From NCBI GenBank assembly GCA_001599295.1, contig BCGN01000004.1, forward strand, positions 620,346 to 684,345: a stretch of 64,000 nucleotides of DNA, in the 5' to 3' direction. Under the pieces are notes generated by a model, which saw only the letters and a program-made list of their open reading frames with translations, searched no databases and was not told the DNA's origin. Shown here in pieces: positions 20,827-31,777 of this stretch. Both the position numbers and the translations under genes were made by a program. The stretch's first letter is position 1, and each line of letters starts with the position of its first letter. This DNA is from Sporopachydermia quercuum (lineage: Eukaryota; Ascomycota; Sporopachydermiomycetes; Sporopachydermiales; Sporopachydermiaceae).

Positions 20827-21506
20827 ATGTCAAACCTTGCATTATCAACGAGGTCTAATGATCAAGTTGTTGATCAACTAGTTTCTTCACAACCTATCAC
20901 AAGGATAAAGCTTAGTGAAAAAGAGATAAAAAACTGGCGTATGTGTTATTTCATTAGCTGGTATTTATTCATTAGCAATATGATTAGTTTGTTGTTATTG
21001 ATCAGTTTTGCAGTTGTTTTGAAGCTCTTTTACTGACTATCTTAATAGCAACTGTTCGTGCAATTGATATGGACGATGAAGACATGAAGTATGAAGCAAT
21101 CTCATTAGCACTTGAAGCAGAGCATCAATTTGGAAGCCAGAAAGACATAGCAGGTTATATTAAGAAAGGAGTAAGTGCTTTTTTTATTTTTATTTTTATT
21201 TTTTTTTGGTTTCAACTCTACAGGGCTGTTCATAAAACTATTTGAGCACTACTAACATTTCAGATGGATGAAAAGTACGGTAAAACGTGGCATTGCATAG
21301 TAGGGACAGACTTTGGTAGTTATGTTACACATGGTAAGTGAGAAGACTTTCTTATATGGAATCTGCATCTTTTTTTAATATCGAAACGTTTGCTTTACGA
21401 ATTCTACCCTTAAGAGTTGTCACTAACCAGATTATTAGAAAGTGGACATTTTATATACTTCGAAATCAGAGATGAAATGGCCATCTTATTATTCAGAACT
21501 GTCTGA
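20827..21506 (+). CDS. DYN2: LC8-type dynein light chain, four exons
   Basis: Exons 20827-20938, 21049-21170, 21264-21333 and 21439-21506; 123 aa. Donors are GTATGT, GTAAGT and GTAAGT; branch-like ACTAAC precedes the second and third acceptors, and all junction phases agree. The LC8 domain covers about residues 38-123: [53 protein letters not shown], then the last two strands GHFIYFEI and MAILLF. LC8 homodimers bind short linear motifs in many partners, including dynein intermediate chain and nucleoporins, and promote dimerisation. A hydrophilic N-terminal extension of about 37 residues precedes the usual LC8 start, so it is longer than the 92-aa S. cerevisiae Dyn2. Three introns in a gene this small is striking for a budding yeast. 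An alternative last exon may exist at 21706-21791. Confidence 0.92.
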
Positions 21507-21705
21507 AACCCAAATTTGAGTATAGGTATCCTATATGATAATATTGGTAGATGATACAAAAGGAGGTGAAGATAAATACATTTCTTTCAGTACTGGCTCT
21601 ACAAGTAATAAAAAGAAAGCATAATGCAAATACAATAGTCTATCCTTGGTGTCAGACGAACTACATAATTGTTGTATATTGACTAAATAATGTTAATCTA
21701 TTCAG

Positions 21706-21791
21706 ATTTCGTCAACATACCTATGTTTCTAGCGTTTGGCTCCATGGGAGGTCTAAAGACAGCAAGAGGAATGAAAACATTGAGAAAATAA
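21706..21791 (+). other. Candidate alternative terminal exon of the dynein light chain
   Basis: After a TTCAG acceptor at 21701-21705, an open frame of 27 codons plus stop reads DFVNIPMFLAFGSMGG, then LKTARGMKTLRK. Its phase exactly fits the donor that ends dynein exon 3. If used it would replace the last two beta strands of LC8 with a hydrophobic-basic tail. It could also be the last exon of a separate small gene whose first exon I could not find. Confidence 0.3.
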
Positions 21792-23746
21792 GCATATATC
21801 TGACTGATAACCATTATAGAAGAACTAATCAAAGAAAAAGGTAAAGGATTTTACGATACTAGATGTTTCAATCTAACGCCACGCGCTGGATCCTCGAATC
21901 TTTTCAGACAATGAGGTCAAATACGAGCTAGTATGATTGATGATATAGAACTCTCTCCAAGGTTAGCACGAGCGCTTATAACTTCCTGAAAAAGAGCTTA
22001 TAGATGAGTAAACAGATTACGATCTTTGACACCTATTTATAACTTAGTATATACCACTCCAATGTACCAAACATATATNACTGCCGCAACTGTTTGTATG
22101 TACATCTATGGTCAATTTATCTGTGGTTGATTCTAACAGCTCACGCTTTTCATTCAAGCATTATGATGCCTCCCATTGAACAGGTGTCTGTCAGACAAAG
22201 TGACAACTTGCTGTAACATTTCTATCAAAGCTTTATTTGATATAATTACGAGAAATCAAATGCTTCAACATGCTTTCAAGTAGTTTACTAAAAAGGCAGT
22301 AAGGATCTTGGTTTTTATACCCGATCTGGAATTAAGCTTGGAGATGAGGTTGTGCTAAACTTAATTCGGTTTATTCTCCACTAAAAATCTTCATGGAGCA
22401 CCGTATAATTCAAGTACAACTAGTAAACAGTAGAAACTAGAATTAAACTTATATAATATACGATAATAGAATTTAAATCAATAGTACTATCATCAATGAG
22501 GCTCCAATGAGCTTTGTTTGTAAACATTTAGAGCATGTCTAGTAGAGACTAGAAGTTGCATTATGACAGTGTTGTATAAGAAGTTGAATGGTGGGCATAC
22601 TTGGAGATTAAGTAATATTTAATGCATCGAACAGACACTAATATTTATCAAGTTACCTTTTATTAAATCACTAGCAAAAATACCCTTTACAAGATTAGTT
22701 CTTCTGCAGAGAATGATCAAGAACTAGCGATAATCAAGTGAATGCGAAGAATCACGCTTCTTTCAACAATGATCCCCATACAGTTGCTCACTAGTCTACT
22801 ATCTCTCAAATCTGTTTCTGAATTAAGCACCAATTGAAATGGTGAAAAAAAGTATCCAGAATCCCAACGTACTTCAGCCCAATGAACATACTACTATCTA
22901 TCAATCATAAGTACTGATTTTATTTGCTAGCCATTGCATTCCCACTTGTCCCATATCAGGTTTCCTTTAGAATAATACCGTATCTGTCCCTTATGTTCAA
23001 TTGATGACATAATCTTAATTCTTGATGATGACGTCTTGTTTGATTTTCAAACCTTTAAATTCCTCCTCAATAATATGCAGATATTATGCAAAGACTTATC
23101 TATTAATACTAAATAATCATTCAGTATACTGAATAAAGAGCTCATACTTTCATATTTGCATAAAAGTAAATTCCAAGGAGGGTTATACAAATACTTGACG
23201 TTATTAGATAAAGAAAATTAGAATAATTTTGTACAAATATTTACATTCTCCGCCTACCACTCTTCAATTTTTTCCCTGCAAAAATATGTACAAGTTCCTT
23301 TCCTTACATATTATTACATCATAAATTTCTCTCAATTTACTGGATCTCCAGCTTCTCCCCCTTACAACACAGTCTCTTATCAATGGATGGCTATCAACAT
23401 CTTCACACATACTATGAGAACTCTATTGTACAACAAGTCCTTCTCCTATAGTTTAACAGAACGCCCTACAAATAATTATTATAATTTAAGATCTGAGCAC
23501 TAAACTAAAATAACATACAGCTTAGTCACCTACTTTTTCTTTTCTCGTCGAACAAATTTACCAAAACTAATAGACACGCTACAATACTGCCAAGTACTCT
23601 AAGTTATAGTGCTACCTGGCTTACTGGTATCAGCTTGAGTGCAAAGGAAAAGCTCAAGTGAAAGGATCTGTAAACAAAGCCCAAAATAAGTACAGCTAAA
23701 CGAATAGTGCTTGGAGAATACTGTTTTTGCAATTCAAAACTCTATT
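21792..23746. other. Intergenic stretch, no gene seen
   Basis: About 2 kb between the dynein light-chain region and the sorting nexin gene; AT-rich, with no supported gene. The last 500 bp before the nexin, with C/T-rich tracts, are the likely promoter. Confidence 0.45.
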
Positions 23747-26242
23747 ATGTATTCCGTACTTGAAGAAGACAATAACCCATTCCCAGATTCTTCCATACTT
23801 GATTCTTCGCAACATGAAGACAATCCATTTGGCGCCAATTCTGTATCACCTATTGAAGACAGACCAATTTCTGCTACAGTGATATACGGAACTCATCAAT
23901 CAGTCTTAGGAAACTCATCGGGCTCTTTACCTTTATCATATGCATCCAATAACTCAAATCAACCACATCATCTCGATAATGATCTTATGGGGTCTGGGGT
24001 CTGGGATCAGAATCTGACATCGTCTCCAACATCTACCGGACTTAATGATCATGATTATTCTATTGATAATAGTAATATTAGCAAAAATTCTCATCAATGG
24101 AGTCAACTGAATGATCAGCATAGTGATGACATGGTGACAGTGCCACCATCAGCACCTCAATGGGATCATCTAGGCTCGGATAATGAATTCAACCAACCAA
24201 TGGACAAGACAACGAAAATGACTTCCGATATAATGAACTCTGATGGTAAATCCAATAAAAAGCTAGCTGATCACTATTTAACTCACGCTCAAGAGATACT
24301 ACATTCATGGGATCCAATCAATGAGAAGATTTACATTACGGAGCACGAGAAACTAAAAGATTATCGTCAAAAGAGCTATATTGTATATATAATTCCATTG
24401 AGAGAACTCACCATCAAGAGAAGGTACAACGAATTTGAAAGTTTATGCAAATGTCTTGTCAGATTGTTTCCTACCTTAGTAATTCCAACAATACCTGAAA
24501 AGCATTCAGTTACAGACTACTTAACTTCACCGCGTCATGCAAGATCTAATCTAGAGATTATCGAATATAGGAAGCTATCCTTCTCATCATTTCTTAATAA
24601 ATGTCTAGCAATCAGTGAATTACGGACTAGTAATGTTCTGGCATTCTTTCTAGATTCTAATGTTTCGTGGTCGGAAATGCTTAATACTTCAATAGCAGCT
24701 AAGCTACCTGTTTCATCTCTATTCGCCCCTCCTATTGATCCCATACAAAACCTTACACCTTTGCATAGTTATCTTCCTGCACCAACTATTTCTCAGCTGT
24801 TAAATTATGAGAATGTTTGCAAGCAATTAAGCCCGTACCTTTCTGTTGATAAGATAGGTCGAAAGCCATTGAAAGGTTCTAGACGAAGAAACGATTCAAC
24901 ATCATCATCCAGAATCTCAACAACTGGAAACCATGCAAGTAATAATCAACTAGATGGTAATGGATCTACCGATTCAAGCAAGGTTATTGATAATCATATT
25001 TTTTTTAATGTCATTGAAGATAAGTATCGAGCGATTGATGCTGCGGGTGGTCTCCCCTTAGAGAAAAGCGTGAGAAGAATCAATAAACGGCACACCAAAC
25101 TTAGTAGTGAATGTACAGACCTAGGTGCTTTCTGTAATGCGTTCTCATTACAGGAAGAAGAGTACCCGTATGCAAGACAACTAGCTCCTATTATAGAATC
25201 AGTGGGACAGGCTTATGATACTGCAAGTCTCACAACCGAAGCTTTAAGAATTGCATTTGAAAGGTCAGTCGTTAATCCTTACAACGAAATCCACCAAATG
25301 CTCGTATTTAATGATTTAGGATTAAACAGTACTTCTCTTACTAACAGTACGGGCTCCGGATTAGACCGGACATTGAAGTATCGCAAGATCAGGTACTTAC
25401 AGCAACTGATACTGGCAAAAGCTATATTTGATAAGAAAGCAAGACTAGAAAGACTAATCAGTGAATTGGAGCAGGCAATAAGAATAGAAGAAGCGTTGAA
25501 AAAGTTTGAGAGCTTTTCTACAATCAAAGACGACAAAGAAGCTTCCGGAGCTGAAGCGGTAAGTGCTTCAGATGCCAATGAACCCTCAACTATTGAAACA
25601 GTATCTAAGTTTGTATCAGGCGCACCTATTGAACATACAGAACCAGAACAAATCCAGAATTCTCACACAAGAACCGATGGTATAGGCGAGAGCAGCAATG
25701 TTGATAATGGTCATACTGGTGTTGACAAGACAGCCAACGGAAACGGTATTGGAGCTGTGAACAATTCTATCGTAGACACTGGCAATGACTATGATCCAAT
25801 GTTAGATGTGAAATCTATCCCAAGCGTTTCTACAACTGATGCTGAGGACATTGGTATTGAATCTGTACCTCCTCAACCAAGATCTTGGTGGTCTATGTTT
25901 GGAGCTCGTTCTTCAGGAAAATCACCACAACAGAAAACCATCGATTACAGACGTCAAGAGATTACTTGTTTACAACAGGATATAACACAGTACACTAAAG
26001 TTTTGAAGCTAGCGACTCAAGAATCATTCACCACTGATAATGCTATCAGAAAGTCTGTTGAGAGATTTGAAACATCTCTTCGTGAAGAACATAAGTCAAT
26101 TATCAAGGAGTATGGTTCTATTATCAAAACATGGGCACAGGAGAATCTCAAAGCATGGGAAACAACACGTGATCAAATCAGAAGTGCTAAAGTTAGTGAA
26201 GTGTATTTTTTCCAATATGAACCAAAGAGGCGTAATATCTAA
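23747..26242 (+). CDS. SNX41: Sorting nexin of the Snx41/Atg20 family
   Basis: Single exon, 831 aa from the ATG at 23747; the frame is open further upstream but without an ATG. Residues 1-170 are disordered and contain NPFP-like motifs. A PX domain lies at about 190-310: a SYIVYIIPLRELTIKRRYNE core, the FPTLVIPTIPEKH proline-rich loop and a YRKLSFSSFLNKCL helix. The segment NVSWSEMLNT leading to LFAPPIDP after the PX domain is a landmark recalled from Snx41/Atg20. The rest is a helical BAR-like domain split by an acidic and Ser-rich insertion (about 590-720), ending with EEHKSIIKEYGSIIKTWAQEN. Members form dimers with Snx4 to recycle SNAREs from endosomes and to support selective autophagy. 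Which of the two paralogues, Snx41 or Atg20, this corresponds to cannot be decided here. Confidence 0.85.
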   Translation: MYSVLEEDNNPFPDSSILDSSQHEDNPFGANSVSPIEDRPISATVIYGTHQSVLGNSSGSLPLSYASNNSNQPHHLDNDLMGSGVWDQNLTSSPTSTGLNDHDYSIDNSNISKNSHQWSQLNDQHSDDMVTVPPSAPQWDHLGSDNEFNQPMDKTTKMTSDIMNSDGKSNKKLADHYLTHAQEILHSWDPINEKIYITEHEKLKDYRQKSYIVYIIPLRELTIKRRYNEFESLCKCLVRLFPTLVIPTIPEKHSVTDYLTSPRHARSNLEIIEYRKLSFSSFLNKCLAISELRTSNVLAFFLDSNVSWSEMLNTSIAAKLPVSSLFAPPIDPIQNLTPLHSYLPAPTISQLLNYENVCKQLSPYLSVDKIGRKPLKGSRRRNDSTSSSRISTTGNHASNNQLDGNGSTDSSKVIDNHIFFNVIEDKYRAIDAAGGLPLEKSVRRINKRHTKLSSECTDLGAFCNAFSLQEEEYPYARQLAPIIESVGQAYDTASLTTEALRIAFERSVVNPYNEIHQMLVFNDLGLNSTSLTNSTGSGLDRTLKYRKIRYLQQLILAKAIFDKKARLERLISELEQAIRIEEALKKFESFSTIKDDKEASGAEAVSASDANEPSTIETVSKFVSGAPIEHTEPEQIQNSHTRTDGIGESSNVDNGHTGVDKTANGNGIGAVNNSIVDTGNDYDPMLDVKSIPSVSTTDAEDIGIESVPPQPRSWWSMFGARSSGKSPQQKTIDYRRQEITCLQQDITQYTKVLKLATQESFTTDNAIRKSVERFETSLREEHKSIIKEYGSIIKTWAQENLKAWETTRDQIRSAKVSEVYFFQYEPKRRNI

Positions 26243-26903
26243 TACAGTTGAAGATCAAGACTTCCTAGAACCTGCAGAACATTCTATGCTTATGATTGTA
26301 CTTAGTTTGAAGAAATATGTTTTTACGCTATGTTTATTACTTATCTTTTCATGAGCGATTTTCATGTAACTTTCTCGTCTAATTACCTTCAATCAAACAT
26401 ATTCTCTTTCTCTCTCTTATTATATCTCCATTATTAGTGATTACTGCAAAACATAACACACCTCATCTACCCATTAATCCTAATTACGGAAACAACAATG
26501 AACTAAATAAACTTTAATATCCTATATTTCTAAACGGAAGCTGCAATTCTCTAATAAATTATCACATAATCATTAATTATTGCCACATAATTAATTATAC
26601 GAGCTTTTAAACGATAAGACATTTAACACGCATGCATTTTGTTTCTATTTTATTTTTTACAGAATTTCTTCGCACTCTCTTCTCTATTTACTATTTCGAT
26701 ATCTCTAATTGTTTTTATTTTACCAATTGAATATTGACTGAATAATAATATAGTCGGAGTGTCAACATTGATTTCAATAAGCTGCCTGAAAGTTAAACTT
26801 CAAACTATCATAATCGACAGCTATTGATTAATTCGTTGATTCTACATCTATACATTAACAATTGATACTGAAGAGATATACCATCAGCTTCCAAACCAAT
26901 ACA
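26243..26903. other. Intergenic stretch before the UBX gene
   Basis: About 0.66 kb of strongly AT-rich DNA with C/T tracts; presumably the nexin 3' end and UBX promoter. No gene is seen. Confidence 0.45.
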
Positions 26904-28841
26904 ATGGACGAACCGAATCAAGAAAGTATTCAGCAAATTAAAGAAGTTATTGGTATAGAGGACGAAGATCGAGCAAAACAGCTGCTACAGTTGTCGAATA
27001 ATAACATACATCATGCCGTTGAACTTCATTTCGATAACCCTGATTTAACACCTCTATTAGAAGCTCGTAATGCGAGGCAAGCAGCAGAGCATATCAGAAA
27101 CCTACCAGAACCAGTGCAAGTACCTCAAAATGAAGGACATTTCAATGCTATCCCCAATTTACCTAGAGATAGACCTGCCAATTCTTTTATAGATGGAATG
27201 CTAGCCTTTGAACAGCTACCCAGAGCTCCTTATATAAGTGGTAGAAACACAGTGATACGGTTGAAATCAATACCGAAAGCCGAATCTAAAGAGATAGAGA
27301 AAACAGCAAGAAGCGGAAATGTGAATAACTCAACTTGGGCAGCTATTAAATGGGTCCTATATTATCCTATTGGCTTAGCAGTAAAACTTGGCTCAGGTCT
27401 CTTTTGGCTTTTCCTTTATATACTGTTTCCTAGTACCAGATCTAGTAAAACCAGCTCTAAACAAATAGTACGGGAAACAGAATTAGGAGATACGAAATTA
27501 AATGCTGAGATCTTTGTTGCTGAATTCACGAAGATGNTCTCTAAGAACCAGGGTGCAGAGACTGAAGAGGAAAAAGAAGAAGAAGAAGACGAAGAAGAAG
27601 AAGAAGAAGAAAATAGTGACAATGAAAAGAGGGATCTTCTGGTTGACGATGGAGAACATGATAAGGAGTTTGTAGAACCATCGTCGTCTTCGACATCAAT
27701 TTCAACATCTGCTACAGTTGTAACAAAAAGATCAAATAAAGCCTCAAGAACTAATGAAAAAACACCTTGTAGAATTCAATGGTTCATTGGTGGCTATAAT
27801 GATGCCCTAAATCATATAAAACAANCTATTAAACCTTTAATTGTTGTTCTGCAAAACGATGAAAACGACGAACCCACCAAAGAATTCAATAGAAACGTTC
27901 TCAATAGTCCCGAAGTCTCAAAATTCCTAAAAGACAATGACATAGTCATTTGGGGGGGAAATGTCTTTCAAATTGAAGCTTATAAACTCGCTGGATTATT
28001 ACAATCTACTCGCCAGCCTTTTGTAGGTGTAATTCTTCCTTTGCCCTCATCTGCAACACCTGCTCCTACTCCTACTATCATGAAGCGTTTTCAAGGCAAT
28101 AAAATCACTAAAAGTTATTTTATACGTAATGTACAACTTATCCTTGATAAGTATGAACCTCAGCTAGTATCTTTACGTTATGATATGCAAGAATTAGAGC
28201 AAAGCAGACAGATTCGACAAAGTCAGGATGAAGCTTACGAAGCTAGTTTGCGTGCAGATCAAGAAAGGGAACTGAAACGTCTTGAAGAAGAAAGATTAAA
28301 ACAGGAGACAGAAAGGGAGGCTCTAGAGAGTTTAAAACGAGCCCAAGAGTTAGAGTTGAATAGAATTGAGTCATTGCTTGTTCGTAATAAATGGTTGGGT
28401 TCAAAGCTTGAATGGTATCAAGATCAAGAAGAAATGAATAGTGACGATAGTCAATGGACTAAAGGTCAATTTGCTCGGATTTCAATAAAATTCCCTGACG
28501 GTGAACGAATTATCAGAAAATTCCCTGCTGATTTCCATTTATTCCAATTATACCTTTTTATTGAATGCTATCGATACAACAAAGGATTATTAGATGTGGG
28601 GTATGATACTGAGACATACAAGCCTCGTGAAGATAGAATTATGGCAGAATTAGAGTCTTTTCAACTAGAAGATTTCACATTCGAATTGAGCTCTCCTTTC
28701 CCTAAAAGACTATTGGATCATTCTGCTAATATAGAACTAAAAGACTGTAACGATGTATTCCCAAGTGGATCACTGATTGTCGAAGAGGTATGCGATCTCA
28801 GTGATAATGAAACTGAGACGGACGATGAGGATGAGGAGTAA
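26904..28841 (+). CDS. UBXD8/FAF2-like membrane UBX-domain protein (Ubx2/Ubx3 type)
   Basis: Single exon, 645 aa from the ATG at 26904. Domain order: an N-terminal UBA-like three-helix segment (about 4-45); a hydrophobic hairpin at about 155-178 (WVLYYPIGLAVKLGSGLFWL and following); a long acidic Glu-rich tract encoded by GAA/GAG repeats (about 215-240); a UAS thioredoxin-like domain (about 285-420); a charged coiled coil (EEERLKQETEREALE); and a C-terminal UBX domain with FARISIKFPDGERIIRKFP and an SPFPKR loop matching the Cdc48-binding FPR-type site. Such proteins sit in the ER or lipid-droplet membrane and recruit Cdc48/p97 for ER-associated degradation. One hairpin plus a UAS domain resembles Ubx3 and mammalian UBXD8. 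Ns lie at 27537 and 27825. Confidence 0.85.
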   Translation: MDEPNQESIQQIKEVIGIEDEDRAKQLLQLSNNNIHHAVELHFDNPDLTPLLEARNARQAAEHIRNLPEPVQVPQNEGHFNAIPNLPRDRPANSFIDGMLAFEQLPRAPYISGRNTVIRLKSIPKAESKEIEKTARSGNVNNSTWAAIKWVLYYPIGLAVKLGSGLFWLFLYILFPSTRSSKTSSKQIVRETELGDTKLNAEIFVAEFTKMXSKNQGAETEEEKEEEEDEEEEEEENSDNEKRDLLVDDGEHDKEFVEPSSSSTSISTSATVVTKRSNKASRTNEKTPCRIQWFIGGYNDALNHIKQXIKPLIVVLQNDENDEPTKEFNRNVLNSPEVSKFLKDNDIVIWGGNVFQIEAYKLAGLLQSTRQPFVGVILPLPSSATPAPTPTIMKRFQGNKITKSYFIRNVQLILDKYEPQLVSLRYDMQELEQSRQIRQSQDEAYEASLRADQERELKRLEEERLKQETEREALESLKRAQELELNRIESLLVRNKWLGSKLEWYQDQEEMNSDDSQWTKGQFARISIKFPDGERIIRKFPADFHLFQLYLFIECYRYNKGLLDVGYDTETYKPREDRIMAELESFQLEDFTFELSSPFPKRLLDHSANIELKDCNDVFPSGSLIVEEVCDLSDNETETDDEDEE

Positions 28842-29654
28842 AAAGAAAAAGTGGAAGAAAGTGAATATTTAATGTTTTGGATGTTGTAGATCAAATTTCG
28901 GGAAGGTTAATGGAAACAATGGAATATCTTCAAGTGTAATTTATACTACAAGCATATAGGATATAGGTACATAATAAAAAAGAAAATCGGCAATCAATCA
29001 TTTTCAACAATACATCATTTACGTACCTTTGATGAGATATGAATAGAATGTAAGTACAATAGATATGTTTATATACGTCGAGTGAAGTATTGAATATGAC
29101 GCTATATTACCACAAAGAATATTCATCTGTATTTGTATGTGCTAGAAGTATTAACGCACTATATAGTTCCCTGGAAATATAGTATGATATATAAATTTAA
29201 TACCTTATAAACACACCATACGAATATAATTAGACGTTTCAATACAAGTTCCAAGAACAGTGAAACATTTGAAACAAATTTACAATTAATAACATGTTTG
29301 TTCAGTACACAGCAAATAATGATGTAATCAAAAGAAATAATTTTAATAGGCGAAAAACATAACTTTAGAAAATGAAATAATTACCATCAAATGAACAAGA
29401 AGTGTTGAGACAAAAAATTGAGCAGGACCAAAAGGTGTAAACAGAGCAAAAAAAAAAAAGAGTAAATGAAACAAAATATAATAAATAACCAATCAACCAA
29501 CCAGATGATCGAACGACAGTTGAAGTATCAATCAAGCTGAGCATATAGCACTTGAGTGCATTATGTGACATTCAATCTGGAGAGTAATAGCTATGAAGTA
29601 TACAATACATATATGATGATATTCATCAACTTTTAATTATCTAGTGAAATGCAA
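28842..29654. other. Convergent 3' intergenic region
   Basis: About 0.8 kb between the convergent UBX and NPL3-like genes; AT-rich, long for a convergent gap, without a supported gene. Confidence 0.45.
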
Positions 29655-31777
29655 TCACCAGAATACTTCATCATCTTTGGGCTCAGATTCCACAATATCA
29701 TCCATATGTTGGTAATTGTCACCGCTTGGAACTTCATCATTTTGAGGAGGTGGAGGAGGCGGAGGAGGTAAAGGTGAACCTTTAACACCAGCACGCTCAC
29801 CACTAGGGGATGGTGATCTTGAATAGGAGTATGATCTGACTCTTCCCTTACGGTTATTTCTTTGTCTATTTTCAGAACCACTTCCATATCCACCAGGAGA
29901 TCTTGAACTTCTTCTAGGAGATCTTGATCTGTTTCTTCTTCTTCTTGAGTTTTGTTTAGGCTTGAAGCTATCTTTGCGGTTATTATATCGCCCACCTTGA
30001 GATGCATTACCAACACCGCGCCAATCTTTATCTTCATGAACATTAATTTTAACACCTCTAAACTCAGCATCTTTTAGTTTGCCTAATGCTTCATCTAAAT
30101 CTTCTCTTGTTGTGAACTCAATAGTACCAGCACCATGCAAATCGTAAGGGAAATCAGTATAAGCCANTGTGATCTGAGCATCACGGCAAAAATCTTTCAA
30201 TTCTTGCCATGTAGAGTTTGGTGGAATTCCCTCAAGTATCACTCTATATTTTCCTCTCGTATAACCAGGGGCTGACGATTTAGTATCTCTTCTAGGTCTT
30301 GGTGAAGCAGATCGAGATCTAGATGGCGATCTCGAATTCGATACAGATCTTCTACGGCTATAACGGGTACGAGACCTAGACCTTGAAGGTGATCTTGAAG
30401 GTGATCTTGATCTTGAAGATGCTCTATGCCTTCTATCTTTACCTCTTCGATATCGGGTATCGTCTCTATCGCGAGATCTTGACCTATCTCTTCCTGATCT
30501 TCTAGAACGGTCATTTCTGCCATCACGAGCGCCCCGACGATCCCGGCGAGAATCTCTTGAGCCTCCTTTGCCACCTTCATAATTAGACTTAGCAAACTCA
30601 ACAGTCAAATGACGACGATGGTACTCTTTACCACCTTTAATGTTACTATGTTAGTACATGAGAAGCAACAATAAAACAGTAACACACCCTTATGAATTTA
30701 GAACCGAACGAATCAAAATATTAATACATACTAACATCTCTGATAGCATCTCTTGCTTGTTCATCATCTGCAAACTCAACAAAACCCTGGTGATTTGGTT
30801 AGCAAGAACAATTGAATATATAAAAAATACTATACTATTGATCAAATAGAACGTATGGGCGCAACTGAAAACATCGCATAGCATTACCCACAAAACAACA
30901 TACATATCCATTTTTAACTTTCACATCTACCAATTCACCAAAAGATTCAAATAGCTCTTGCAAATCATTTCGGCTAGCTTTCTCGTAGGCACCAGTTAGT
31001 TACTAAGCTTCAAGGATAAGGATAAAGAACAGCCACGCAACATAGCAAAACAAAAATAATCAGGTAAAAAGAGTAGAAACCACCCACCAACAGCTATTGT
31101 CATTCAACAATATCACCCAACTTATCCAATATCCAATAACCATCCAGTATCATTCTCATCACAGCTTTCACTTCAATCATATACAACAGAGCTACTAAAC
31201 GCCATTCATTCCTATCAAGTGTCCCAGATGAAGTCTCCAGACAAGTGCCAATAACATATCACGTAATCTAATAATATATCGAGGCTTATGTTAGACACAA
31301 TATCATCAACATTAACCTAAAACAATGGGCACAAATCACAACGATCTTGAGGAGTCAATAACAATGACATGTTTATTGATATCAACGGAACAATTCTCAA
31401 GTTGAAGAAGGAACAATAATATCAGGCATGTTATGTCCGCTCGATTTGTGAGTAGTAGTTCGAGTCACGAGGCAACATAACAGAAACTAGTAGCAGTTTG
31501 TCTGTTGTAGAATTGAAACTTCCACCGGATGAAAATGTTAACTGTAGCAGTCAATAGCAAATAAGAGTAAATGAGTTCTTGATATAGTGTTCGAAGCAAG
31601 TAAGAAGAAAAAACAACGGTATAAAGAGCAAATAGCATTAAATAGCAAATAGCAAGTAGCAAATAGCGAATAGCAAAAGCAAACAGTTTACACACCATCA
31701 TAAGGAAGCGGTCGAACGAAAAGCTTCACAGGCCTTTTGCCTGAACTATTATTATTATTATCACCATTCTCAGACAT
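29655..31777 (-). CDS. NPL3: NPL3-like SR protein with two RRMs, four exons
   Basis: Exons 31777-31692, 30973-30904, 30786-30732 and 30634-29655; 396 aa. RRM1 starts with KRPVKLFVRPLPYDG (the KLFVRP start typical of Npl3), continues with LQELFESFGELVDVKV, and has RNP1 as NGYGFVEFAD assembled across exons 2 and 3. An RS-rich linker follows, then RRM2 (KYRVILEGIPPNSTWQELKD to EFRGVKINVHEDKDW), and an RS/RG-rich tail with a run of eight or so prolines. Npl3-type SR proteins couple transcription elongation, splicing and mRNA export. Introns 2 and 3 have GTATGT donors with TGCTAAC and TACTAAC branch sites. Intron 1 is unusually long (718 nt); its donor GTAAAC was chosen by phase with the CTAG acceptor that follows a TAACTAAC branch, but GTGTAA with a GAG acceptor also keeps frame. 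One N is in exon 4 near 30167. Confidence 0.88.
31621..31680. repeat. AAATAGC-type tandem repeat inside NPL3 intron 1
   Basis: The heptamer AAATAGC recurs about four times, mixed with close variants (AAGTAGC, GAATAGC), in 60 bp. In the sense direction of the NPL3-like gene the unit is GCTATTT, beginning only about 10-15 nt after the first 5' splice site. It could bind a splicing regulator or simply be a microsatellite. Confidence 0.7.

Noticed and set aside
27416-27622. Poly-serine protein on the minus strand
   Set aside because: Shadow of the GAA/GAG glutamate repeat of the UBX gene on the other strand.
29633-30601. Two further minus-strand frames rich in Leu, Glu and Asp within the NPL3-like gene
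   Set aside because: Shifted-frame shadows of the Arg-Ser repeat coding sequence.
31000-31690. Intronic snoRNA in NPL3 intron 1
   Set aside because: A C-box-like word occurs near 31297 but the nearest D-box-like word downstream is about 240 nt away, too far for a box C/D snoRNA.
31465-31701. 78-codon hydrophobic minus-strand frame overlapping NPL3 intron 1
   Set aside because: It is produced by the GCTATTT repeat read in another frame and overlaps the first exon-intron border; not a gene.
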